A stretch of DNA of 8,227 nt from an uncultured Porphyromonadaceae bacterium (lineage in GTDB: Bacteria > Bacteroidota > Bacteroidia > Bacteroidales > Muribaculaceae). The notes under the pieces are model-generated. The model was not told the DNA's origin. It ran no database searches and saw nothing but the letters and a program-made list of their open reading frames with translations. The DNA is taken from positions 1-8,227 of the forward strand of contig CABRZA010000114.1 of the NCBI GenBank assembly GCA_902475285.1. Direction: 5' to 3'. Shown here piece after piece: positions 1 through 5,646 of this stretch; within the stretch, counting starts at the first letter, position 1, and the number at the start of each line of letters is the position of its first letter. A program made the translations under genes and the position numbers.

Positions 1-187
1 CAGACAACAACCGCATTATATCGCCCTATGGACGGCACACGTGTACACGGCTTTACACGGTTTTCGTGTCGTTCATACGCGAATGTTTACACACAAAAAG
101 AATTATCAAACAAACCGGAAAGTATCGACTCCATGTTCTTTGCCCATAATTGGATTTTTTTGCGTAACTTCGCGGAAAATTATCAAT
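1..187 (+). other. non-coding leader upstream of prfA
   Basis: No convincing gene lies here. The prfA frame is open back to base 41, but that translation has no resemblance to release factors before the ATG at 188. Short repeats are visible: an 8-bp palindrome GTGTACAC at 41-48, two TACACGG copies 10 bp apart (44-50 and 54-60), a small inverted repeat ACACG/CGTGT (55-59 with 65-69), and a further TTTACAC at 86-92. A T-rich stretch ending in TTTG (155-162) only partly matches the Bacteroidota -7 box (TAnnTTTG) because the A is missing, and no -33 box sits at the right distance. A promoter is expected in this interval but I cannot place it. Confidence 0.5.
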
Positions 188-1297
188 ATGGCTGAGTATC
201 CCCTGTTGGAGCGTCTCGAAGGCTTTGAAGGCCGCTTCGAAGAAGTCGCGACGCTCATCACCGACCCCGCTGTCATCGCCGACATGAAGCGCTACGTGCG
301 CCTGTCGAAGGAATATAAGGACCTCGAGCGCCTCGTGGCCCTCACGCGCCGCTACCGCTCGCTCACCGAAAACATCACCGAGGCGCGGCAGATTCTCGAT
401 TCTGAAAACGACCCCGAGATGCGCCAGATGGCCCGCGAGCAACTCGACACCGCAACCGCTGCCCTCCCCGACCTCGAAGAGGAGATTAAACTCCAGCTCA
501 TACCCGCCGATCCCGAGGACTCCAAGAACGCCATCATCGAAATCCGCGGAGGCACCGGCGGCGACGAAGCCGCCATCTTCGCCGGCGACCTCTGCAAGAT
601 GTACATCAAATATTGCGAGAGCCGCGGCTGGAACGTGGCCATAACCTCGGCCAGCGAAGGCGCCGCCGGCGGCTATAAGGAAGTGGTTCTCTCCGTGACC
701 GGCGACGGCGTCTACGGCGTGCTCAAATACGAGAGCGGCGTGCACCGCGTGCAGCGCGTGCCCGCCACCGAGACCCAGGGCCGAGTCCACACTTCGGCCG
801 CCACCGTGGCCGTACTCCCCGAGGCCGAGGCCTTCGACGTGGAAATCAACGAAGGCGAGATAAAGTGGGACACCTTCCGCTCGGGCGGTGCCGGCGGCCA
901 GAACGTCAACAAAGTGGAGTCGGGCGTGCGCCTGCGCTACAACTGGCGCAACCCCAACACGGGCGAGACCGAGGAAATACTCATAGAGTGTACCGAGACC
1001 CGCGACCAACCCAAGAACAAGGAGCGCGCCCTGAGCCGCCTGCGCACATTCATCTACGACAAGGAGCACCAGAAATACGTCGACGACATTGCATCGCGCC
1101 GCCGCACCCTGGTGAGCACCGGCGACCGCTCGGCAAAAATCCGAACCTACAACTATCCCCAGGGCCGAATTACCGACCACCGCATAAACTACACCATTTA
1201 TAACCTTCAGGCATTCGTCGACGGCGACATCCAGGACGTAATCGACCAGCTCACCATCGCCGAGAACGCCGAAAAACTCAAAGCAGCCGAACTCTGA
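188..1297 (+). CDS. prfA: peptide chain release factor 1 (RF1)
   Basis: RF1 enters the ribosomal A site at UAA or UAG stop codons and triggers hydrolysis of the finished peptide from the P-site tRNA; it acts in the cytoplasm. The 369 residues are close to the family's usual length of about 360. The N-terminal helical domain and PCRF-type region come first. The anticodon-like tripeptide PAT is at residues 192-194 within HRVQRVPATETQGRVHTSA; PAT marks RF1, whereas RF2 has SPF. The catalytic GGQ is at residues 236-238 in SGGAGGQNVNKVESGVRL; Q238 is the glutamine that PrmC methylates in known RF1 proteins. The ATG at 188 was chosen because MAEYPLLERLEGFEGRFEEV aligns with the start of known RF1s, while the extension to base 41 does not. 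The gene ends in TGA, and the last A is the first base of pyrF's ATG, so the two are probably translationally coupled. Very confident. Confidence 0.98.
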   Translation: MAEYPLLERLEGFEGRFEEVATLITDPAVIADMKRYVRLSKEYKDLERLVALTRRYRSLTENITEARQILDSENDPEMRQMAREQLDTATAALPDLEEEIKLQLIPADPEDSKNAIIEIRGGTGGDEAAIFAGDLCKMYIKYCESRGWNVAITSASEGAAGGYKEVVLSVTGDGVYGVLKYESGVHRVQRVPATETQGRVHTSAATVAVLPEAEAFDVEINEGEIKWDTFRSGGAGGQNVNKVESGVRLRYNWRNPNTGETEEILIECTETRDQPKNKERALSRLRTFIYDKEHQKYVDDIASRRRTLVSTGDRSAKIRTYNYPQGRITDHRINYTIYNLQAFVDGDIQDVIDQLTIAENAEKLKAAEL

Positions 1298-2136
1298 TGA
1301 AACGCACTGACCTTGTAGAACAGATTTTCGAGAAAGAAAGCTTTCTCTGCGTGGGCCTCGACCCCGACATCAAAAAAATCCCCTCCTGCATCGAGGGTAC
1401 CGACGCCGAGCGCGTGGAGCGCTTCTGCATCGACATCGTCGACGCCACCGCACCCTTCTGCGTGGCCTACAAGCCCAACACGGCCTTCTTCGAAAGCCTC
1501 GGCGCCGACGGCTGGCGGGCACTCGAAAATGTGGCCCGACACATCCGCACCGCCCATCCCGAGAAATTCATCATCGCCGACGCCAAGCGCGGCGACATAG
1601 GCAACACGGCCGCCCTCTACGCACGCACATTCTTCGAGACCCTCGACTTCGACGCCGTCACCCTCAACCCATACATGGGCGAGGACTCCGTGAAACCCTT
1701 CCTGGCCTACCCCGACCGCTGGAGCATAGTGCTCGCGCTTACGTCGAACGCCTCGGCCACCGACTTCGAAACCGTCGCCGACTCAAAGGGCGTCGCCCTC
1801 TACGAGCGCGTCGTGCGCCGCTCGCGCCACTGGGGTTCGCCGGTCAACATGATGTATGTGGTCGGTGCCACGCAGGCCGAACACCTCGACGCCATCCGCG
1901 CCATCGCGCCCCGCCATTTCCTCCTCGTACCCGGCGTGGGAGCGCAGGGCGGAAGCCTCGCCGAAGTATCGCGTCACGGCTTGATCGACGAATGCGGCCT
2001 GCTCGTCAACAGCTCGCGAGGCATCATCTACGCCTCGTCGGGCGCCGACTACGCCGAAGCCGCCGCCAAGGCCGCCAAGGCGCTCTCCGCAGAAATGTCA
2101 GGCTACCTCCGCCAATACGCCTCGACACATAAATAA
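1297..2136 (+). CDS. pyrF: orotidine 5'-phosphate decarboxylase
   Basis: This enzyme decarboxylates orotidine monophosphate to UMP, the last step of de novo pyrimidine synthesis, in the cytoplasm without a cofactor. At 279 residues it fits the longer bacterial OMP decarboxylase subfamily (about 270 residues) rather than the E. coli type of about 245. Visible elements of the TIM barrel are GLDPD (20-24), the lysine in AYKPN (57-61), the catalytic motif DAKRGD (95-100, with D95, K97 and D100), LNPYMGEDS (123-131), the phosphate-binding loop VPGVGAQGG (211-219) and NSSRGIIYA (238-246). The ATG overlaps the prfA stop as TGATG. A stop TAA is followed after 12 nt by the Cys-rich gene. Family assignment is secure; co-transcription with prfA is inferred from the overlap. 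Confidence 0.97.
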   Translation: MKRTDLVEQIFEKESFLCVGLDPDIKKIPSCIEGTDAERVERFCIDIVDATAPFCVAYKPNTAFFESLGADGWRALENVARHIRTAHPEKFIIADAKRGDIGNTAALYARTFFETLDFDAVTLNPYMGEDSVKPFLAYPDRWSIVLALTSNASATDFETVADSKGVALYERVVRRSRHWGSPVNMMYVVGATQAEHLDAIRAIAPRHFLLVPGVGAQGGSLAEVSRHGLIDECGLLVNSSRGIIYASSGADYAEAAAKAAKALSAEMSGYLRQYASTHK

Positions 2137-2148
2137 AAAATCTATACC

Positions 2149-2430
2149 ATGGGCTTCTTTTCCCGACTCTTTTCCAGCCGCGAATGTATTATATGCGGCA
2201 GTTCCGACACCTATGTCATGGTCGACTTCTCCGAATTCAAGATGGTAGGGTGCCGCAGCTGCCAGCGCTTCCTCCCTTACGGCAAAATACCAATCTGCCG
2301 CCGCTGCGGCAAACCCCAGACCGGAGCCACCTACAACGACGCTCACTGTCCCGTGCCCAAATGCCCCAACTGCGGCAAAGTGTGGGACGGCGACGAAGCC
2401 GGCTGGGCCGACATCCCCCGCTTCCGATAA
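2149..2430 (+). CDS. small cysteine-rich zinc-ribbon-like protein, function unknown
   Basis: A 93-residue soluble protein with no signal peptide. It has nine cysteines, eight of them in four CxxC knuckles: C13/C16, C35/C38, C50/C53 and C72/C75, plus H66-C67. The spacing (CxxC-18-CxxC, then CxxC-13-C-4-CxxC) suggests two zinc ribbons, the second with a spare Cys/His. Between them is SEFKMVGCRSCQRFLPYGK; the C-terminal tail is acidic and Trp-rich (VWDGDEAGWADIP). It starts 12 nt after pyrF and ends just before the hairpin at 2449, so it is the last gene of the prfA operon. Metal binding follows from the cysteine pattern; the role is unknown. A nucleic-acid-binding or ribosome-associated job is possible from context only. 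I do not recognise a named family. Confidence 0.8.
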   Translation: MGFFSRLFSSRECIICGSSDTYVMVDFSEFKMVGCRSCQRFLPYGKIPICRRCGKPQTGATYNDAHCPVPKCPNCGKVWDGDEAGWADIPRFR

Positions 2431-2448
2431 AGCTTCCTATAGTTTTTT

Positions 2449-2514
2449 GACATAAGAGCATAAAAACATAAGGGACAGTAACTTCTGTCCCTTATGTTTT
2501 TGTGGTTCTATGTC
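2449..2514. terminator. long bidirectional hairpin terminator between convergent operons
   Basis: The core is a perfect 17-bp inverted repeat (2462-2478 with 2485-2501) around the loop TAACTT. It starts with five A and ends with five T, so it reads as an A/T-flanked terminator on both strands. Pairing can continue outward to 2449/2514: arms of 30 nt with two mismatches and two G-U wobbles, including the outer pair GACATA/TATGTC. It sits 18 nt after the stop of the Cys-rich gene and 3 nt after the stop of the - strand small gene, so it can serve both operons. Confidence 0.85.
2451..2474 (+). repeat. three tandem 8-bp units CATAARRR
   Basis: Units CATAAGAG, CATAAAAA and CATAAGGG follow one another without a gap, with CATAA at 2451, 2459 and 2467. 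The other arm of the terminator carries the complementary series in phase (CCCTTATG, TTTTTGTG, GTTCTATG at 2489-2512). A related series on the opposite strand lies at 5426-5449. The periodicity is seen directly; any function is unknown. Confidence 0.65.
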
Positions 2515-2517
2515 TGA

Positions 2518-2799
2518 CTATTTTTTCGAAGGCTTGTGCTGCGGTATCGGGATATTGTGGATGTCGCGAGGTGCCTGCTTAGGCTCCGCCTCGCGCCGCG
2601 ACTTGCGGGGCTTCGTGGCAATATCCCGCGGGCCGACACTGTCGGTCGAAACTACCGTAGTGTCGGCAGCCGGCGGCAGCGTCACACCGGCGGTCTCCGG
2701 TGCGGGCCGCGACATGAGCCACCCCGCGCCAAGAATAAAAGACATCAGGAGCGCCACGCCGGCAGCCGTGCCGAGTTTGTCGCGTGTCGAATCTTTCAC
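2518..2799 (-). CDS. small single-pass membrane protein linked to the NSS transporter
   Basis: A 93-residue protein with a short charged N-terminus (KDSTRDK), one hydrophobic segment at about residues 10-29 (GTAAGVALLMSFILGAGWLM), then a Pro-, Thr- and Ser-rich linker and a strongly basic, Pro-rich tail (KPRKSRREAEPKQ, ending QHKPSKK). The start is GTG, placed 4 nt after the transporter's TGA; no ATG fits, and the Met inside the membrane segment would remove most of it. It ends in TAG just before the shared terminator. The spacing points to translational coupling with the transporter. Known precedent: the NSS transporter MetP of Corynebacterium glutamicum needs a small one-helix partner, MetS. 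I infer a similar accessory role here, but I see no sequence match to MetS, and the longer basic tail is different. Membrane orientation is unclear from the charges. Confidence 0.7.
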   Translation of the reverse strand: MKDSTRDKLGTAAGVALLMSFILGAGWLMSRPAPETAGVTLPPAADTTVVSTDSVGPRDIATKPRKSRREAEPKQAPRDIHNIPIPQHKPSKK

Positions 2800-2803
2800 G
2801 TCC

Positions 2804-4168
2804 TCAGAGATAGTTGTTTACTATGATGAGCGCTATCAGCAGCGGAGCTACGTAGCGGATGATGAATGCCGCAGCAGTGGCCGTGCGCGAGCGGTGCTTT
2901 CCGCCGTTGGTCAGCTCGGCGGCAAGCAGAGTCTTGGGGCTGAACCAGCCCATATATACGCACACTCCCAGCGATACCAAGGGCAGAAGGACATTGGTCG
3001 TCGTGTTGTCGAGCAGGTCGAAGATCGTCATGCCCGCTATCTTGAAGCCGGCAAGCGAGCCGAACGACAGGGCACAAAGCGAGCTCAGCGCCACCAACGG
3101 CAACATAGTGACTATCACCGCCGTGCGGCGCCGCATTTTGAAGCGGTCGGCCAGCGTGGCAACCGTCACCTCCGCTATCGACACCGACGACGTCAGCGCC
3201 GCCACGAAAAGCAACGTGAAGAAAAGCGTCGACCACAGCGCCGACAGCGGCAGACGAGCAAAAATCTCAGGCAGGGTGACGAACACAAGTGTGGCGCCGC
3301 GAAGATTCTCGCCCTCGAGGCCGAAGCTCTTCACCGCCGGGAATATTATCAGACCCATCATCACCGCCACAAGCAGCGATGCGAAGGCCACCGACCCGGC
3401 CGTGCGCCCCAGGCGCGTGTCGGCCGGGTAATACGACGAATACGTTATCAGCACGCCCATGCCAAGGCTGAGACTGAAGAAGGCCTGCCCCAGGGCGTTG
3501 ACCACCGTCGAGGCGTCGATTTTCGAAAAGTCGGGTTTCAGAAAGAAGCTCACGCCTTCCGATGCGTTGGGCAGACTCAGGCTCACGCCGCACATTATCG
3601 CGAGTATCACAAAGAGAAGAGGCATCATAATGTTCGACAGCCTCTCTATGCCTCCCTGCACGCCGCCCAGCAGCACGCCCGCATTGATTATCAGCAGCAG
3701 GGCCGTGTAGAGCAGCGGGCGGCCGTCGGAATTGATATACTCGCCCATGCGCTCGCCGAAGAAAGCCGAATATCCCGCCTCGGGCGTCTGCGCTATGCCG
3801 TCGTAAAGACCGCCGCACACGCTCTCCACGAGGTATTCCAACGTCCAGCCGGCCACAACCATGTAGTAGCACAGGATGAGATAGGAAGTGAGTACGGCCA
3901 GCGCGCCCACTGTCCACCACTTCTTGCCCGGCGAGAGATTCATGAACGAGCCTATGGCGTCCGACTTGCCGCCGCGCCCCAGCGAGAACTCAGCAAGCAT
4001 CACCGGGATGCCCAGCAGAAGCACACACCCCACATAGAGCAGCAGGAAGGCCGAGCCGCCGTTGCTCTGCGTCTCGGCCGGAAAACGCCATACATTGCCC
4101 AGCCCGACGGCCGACCCGACCGTCGCGGCCACAAGACCTATCTTCGATGCAAATTCGTTTTTTGCCAT
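2804..4168 (-). CDS. sodium-dependent NSS-family transporter
   Basis: An inner-membrane symporter that uses the sodium gradient to import a small solute, most often an amino acid in bacterial relatives (LeuT, Tyt1, MhsT, MetP). The 454 residues contain about 11 hydrophobic segments: roughly 9-28, 38-60, 86-115, 151-172, 180-199, 223-246, 258-278, 308-335, 349-372, 390-408 and 430-452. Eleven rather than twelve helices is common in prokaryotic members. The family hallmark in the unwound first helix is clear: GSAVGLGNVWRFP (18-30), followed by NGGSAFLLLYV. Helix 6 has FFSLSLGMG (230-238) and helix 8 has ALTSSVSIAE (324-333), the regions of the substrate and sodium sites. The ATG at 4168 gives the usual short N-terminus. 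It has its own promoter at 4192-4222 and leads a two-gene operon. The substrate cannot be told from sequence. Confidence 0.95.
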   Translation of the reverse strand: MAKNEFASKIGLVAATVGSAVGLGNVWRFPAETQSNGGSAFLLLYVGCVLLLGIPVMLAEFSLGRGGKSDAIGSFMNLSPGKKWWTVGALAVLTSYLILCYYMVVAGWTLEYLVESVCGGLYDGIAQTPEAGYSAFFGERMGEYINSDGRPLLYTALLLIINAGVLLGGVQGGIERLSNIMMPLLFVILAIMCGVSLSLPNASEGVSFFLKPDFSKIDASTVVNALGQAFFSLSLGMGVLITYSSYYPADTRLGRTAGSVAFASLLVAVMMGLIIFPAVKSFGLEGENLRGATLVFVTLPEIFARLPLSALWSTLFFTLLFVAALTSSVSIAEVTVATLADRFKMRRRTAVIVTMLPLVALSSLCALSFGSLAGFKIAGMTIFDLLDNTTTNVLLPLVSLGVCVYMGWFSPKTLLAAELTNGGKHRSRTATAAAFIIRYVAPLLIALIIVNNYL

Positions 4169-4191
4169 AATGGAACAGACAATTACGGCAG

Positions 4192-4222
4192 CAAATTTAG
4201 CTTAATTTATCGAAAAAACAAA
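4192..4222 (-). promoter_or_regulatory. Bacteroidota-type promoter for the NSS transporter
   Basis: Read on the - strand: TTTG (4222-4219), 19 bp, then TAAATTTG (4199-4192). Both boxes match the Bacteroidota consensus (TTTG and TAnnTTTG). Transcription would start near 4185, giving a leader of only about 17 nt before the ATG at 4168. Confidence 0.8.
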
Positions 4223-4229
4223 ATCAACG

Positions 4230-4261
4230 TTTCGCAGATTGAAAAAAAACAGCTACCTTTG
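4230..4261 (+). promoter_or_regulatory. Bacteroidota-type promoter for fba
   Basis: TTTC (4230-4233, one change from TTTG), 20 bp, then TACCTTTG (4254-4261), a full match to TAnnTTTG. Transcription should start near 4268. The -33 box lies 7 bp from the -33 box of the divergent transporter promoter. Confidence 0.8.
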
Positions 4262-4267
4262 CACCCG

Positions 4268-4361
4268 AAAAAGCCCTGTCGTTAAAGCTCCCGACAAGCG
4301 CTCGAGCATGGGCCCTGATTCAGGATATATTCTGTTAACATTCCAATAAATACTCCTTATA
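4268..4361 (+). promoter_or_regulatory. fba 5' untranslated leader with potential structure
   Basis: The predicted leader is about 95 nt. Its first half is rich in self-complementary stretches: TGTCG/CGACA (4277-4281 with 4292-4296), directly stacked on GCCC/GGGC (4273-4276 with 4310-4313); GCTCGAGC (4300-4307); GGGCCC (4310-4315); and CCTGA-T-TCAGG (4314-4324). Some of these are mutually exclusive, so alternative folds are possible. The second half (4325-4361) is AT-rich and open up to the ATG, with no strong Shine-Dalgarno site. I do not recognise a known riboswitch. Confidence 0.4.
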
Positions 4362-5360
4362 ATGGTAAGTTACAAAGAACTCGGTCTTGTCAACACCCGC
4401 GAGATGTTCGCCAAGGCCATCGAAGGCGGTTACGCAATCCCCGCTTTCAACTTCAACAACATGGAGCAGCTCCAGGCCATCATCAAGGCTGCCGCCGCCG
4501 AGAAGAGCCCGGTTATCCTCCAGGTTTCCAAAGGCGCTCGCAACTATGCCAACGCAACCCTTCTCCGCTACATGGCCCAGGGTGCCGTTGAATACGCCAA
4601 AGAGCTCGGCTGGGAGCATCCCCAGATCGTCCTCCACCTCGACCATGGCGACAGCTTCGAGCTCTGCAAGAGCTGCATCGACTGCGGCTTCTCGTCGGTG
4701 ATGATCGACGGCTCCCACCTCCCCTATGAGGAGAACGTGGCCCTCACTAAGAAAGTATGCGACTACGCACACCAGTTCGACGTAACCGTCGAAGGTGAGC
4801 TCGGCGTCCTCGCCGGCGTTGAAGACGAAGTTTCCGCCGACCACCACACCTACACCGACCCCGAAGAAGTCATCGACTTCGCCAACCGCACCGGCTGCGA
4901 CTCCCTCGCCATCTCCATCGGCACATCGCACGGCGCATACAAGTTCACCCCCGAGCAGTGCACCCGCAACGCCGAAGGCAAGCTCGTGCCCCCGCCCCTG
5001 GCTTTCGATGTACTCGACGCCGTTATGGCCAAGCTCCCCGGCTTCCCCATCGTGCTCCACGGCAGCTCCTCCGTACCCCAGGACGAAGTCGACACAATCA
5101 ACATGTTCGGCGGCAAACTCCCCGACGCCATCGGTATCCCCGAAGAGCAGCTCCGCAAGGCCGCCAAGAGCGCCGTATGCAAGATCAACATCGACTCCGA
5201 CAGCCGTCTTGCCATGACAGCCGCCATCCGCCGCGTCTTCGCCGAGAAGCCCGGTGAATTCGACCCCCGCAAGTACCTCGGCCCCGCACGCGACAACATG
5301 GAGAAACTCTATCGCCACAAAATCGTCAACGTGCTCGGCAGCGCAGGCAAAGCCGAATAA
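4362..5360 (+). CDS. fba: class II (metal-dependent) fructose-bisphosphate aldolase
   Basis: It reversibly cleaves fructose 1,6-bisphosphate into dihydroxyacetone phosphate and glyceraldehyde 3-phosphate, in glycolysis and gluconeogenesis, in the cytoplasm, with a catalytic zinc ion. Its 332 residues are normal for the family. Visible motifs are AIPAFNFNN (25-33), HLDHGDSFELCKSCIDCGF (92-110) with the catalytic Asp D94 and zinc ligand H95, MIDGSHLPYEEN (114-125), the second class II signature VEGELGVLAGVEDE (143-156), the zinc ligands H190 in SIGTSHGAYKF and H233 in VLHGSSS, and the phosphate-binding NID at 276-278. The GTSHGAYKF form resembles the bacterial/amitochondriate-protist branch. 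It is a single-gene unit with its own promoter and terminator, and its uniform C-rich codon choice suits a highly expressed gene. Very confident. Confidence 0.97.
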   Translation: MVSYKELGLVNTREMFAKAIEGGYAIPAFNFNNMEQLQAIIKAAAAEKSPVILQVSKGARNYANATLLRYMAQGAVEYAKELGWEHPQIVLHLDHGDSFELCKSCIDCGFSSVMIDGSHLPYEENVALTKKVCDYAHQFDVTVEGELGVLAGVEDEVSADHHTYTDPEEVIDFANRTGCDSLAISIGTSHGAYKFTPEQCTRNAEGKLVPPPLAFDVLDAVMAKLPGFPIVLHGSSSVPQDEVDTINMFGGKLPDAIGIPEEQLRKAAKSAVCKINIDSDSRLAMTAAIRRVFAEKPGEFDPRKYLGPARDNMEKLYRHKIVNVLGSAGKAE

Positions 5361-5380
5361 CAACACCCCGACCACACACA

Positions 5381-5411
5381 AGCCCGACCCCAAAAGGCCG
5401 GGCTTTTTTTT
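5381..5411 (+). terminator. intrinsic terminator of fba
   Basis: AGCCCG (5381-5386) pairs with CGGGCT (5399-5404). An inner CC/GG pair may extend the stem past an A/C mismatch, and an unbroken run of eight T follows (5404-5411). It begins 20 nt after the fba stop. Confidence 0.9.
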
Positions 5412-5425
5412 GCAATATGTCGTAT

Positions 5426-5449
5426 TCTTTATGTTATTATGTCCTTATG
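5426..5449 (-). repeat. three tandem 8-bp units, same family as at 2451-2474
   Basis: On the + strand the units are TCTTTATG, TTATTATG and TCCTTATG, with TTATG at 5429, 5437 and 5445. On the - strand this reads CATAAGGA, CATAATAA and CATAAAGA, the same CATAAnnn pattern and 8-bp period as the repeat in the 2449-2514 terminator. It lies 15 nt after the T-run of the fba terminator. No complementary arm is present here. Confidence 0.6.
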
Positions 5450-5525
5450 TCTAAGAAACGCCCGGCTGAATACTGCATGAACATCATCTCATCGCCTACT
5501 ATAATGTTAAACATAATTAAAATTA

Positions 5526-5546
5526 GGGGGGGGTAGTTAATTAACT
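5526..5546 (+). promoter_or_regulatory. G8 tract followed by a 12-bp palindrome
   Basis: Eight consecutive G (5526-5533) stand in otherwise AT-rich DNA, followed one base later by the perfect palindrome AGTTAATTAACT (5535-5546). The palindrome covers the expected -33 region of the promoter for the exported-protein operon. A smaller inverted repeat, ATGTT-A-AACAT, lies just upstream at 5504-5514. An operator or a phase-variable tract is possible, but both are inferences. Confidence 0.4.
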
Positions 5547-5569
5547 TTAAAATGGTTTGTGTATATTTG
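5537..5569 (+). promoter_or_regulatory. promoter for the exported-protein operon
   Basis: The -7 box TATATTTG (5562-5569) matches TAnnTTTG fully. The -33 element is weak: TTAA at 5537-5540, 21 bp upstream, inside the palindrome. Transcription would start near 5576, giving a leader of about 67 nt that contains a small hairpin GTGCC-TCAG-GGCAC (5592-5605). Confidence 0.65.
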
Positions 5570-5616
5570 CGCAACAAAATCATAATTAATCGTGCCTCAG
5601 GGCACCGCACCCGGGC

Positions 5617-5646
5617 ATGAACCAACACAAACCCACCCATACATGA
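5617..5646 (+). CDS. possible 9-residue upstream ORF (leader peptide)
   Basis: ATG at 5617 opens a frame encoding MNQHKPTHT and stops at TGA 5644-5646, which overlaps the ATG of the following gene (ATGA). It lies within the predicted transcript. The overlap would allow coupled translation. It is too short to separate from chance, and no ribosome binding site supports it. Confidence 0.2.
   Translation: MNQHKPTHT

Noticed and set aside
41..187. 49-codon N-terminal extension of prfA
   Set aside because: The added residues do not resemble RF1 and come from non-coding, repeat-containing DNA; the ATG at 188 gives the normal length.
53..1180. - strand open frame of 375 codons opposite prfA
   Set aside because: The translation is Val/Gly/Ala-rich and featureless, as expected opposite GC-rich coding DNA; the + strand has the RF1 motifs.
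188..1297. RF2 (prfB) with programmed frameshift
   Set aside because: The recognition tripeptide is PAT, not SPF, and the frame is continuous without an internal UGA.
2451..2474. CRISPR array
   Set aside because: The repeats are only 8 bp with no spacers, and no cas gene is nearby.
2510..4285. Large + strand open frame of 591 codons opposite the transporter
   Set aside because: It is the antisense shadow of the NSS gene. Its translation is an Arg/His/Gln-rich low-complexity string with no domain, while the - strand reading has a perfect family signature and membrane helices.
4268..4361. tRNA or known riboswitch upstream of fba
   Set aside because: No cloverleaf, TpsiC arm or CCA end can be drawn, and no known riboswitch core was recognised.
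4335..5393. - strand open frame of 352 codons opposite fba
   Set aside because: Antisense shadow: it covers the whole aldolase and also runs over the fba terminator.
5592..5642. GTG at 5592 as the start of the exported protein
   Set aside because: It would add 17 polar, Pro- and His-rich residues before the signal peptide, and it coincides with a small hairpin.
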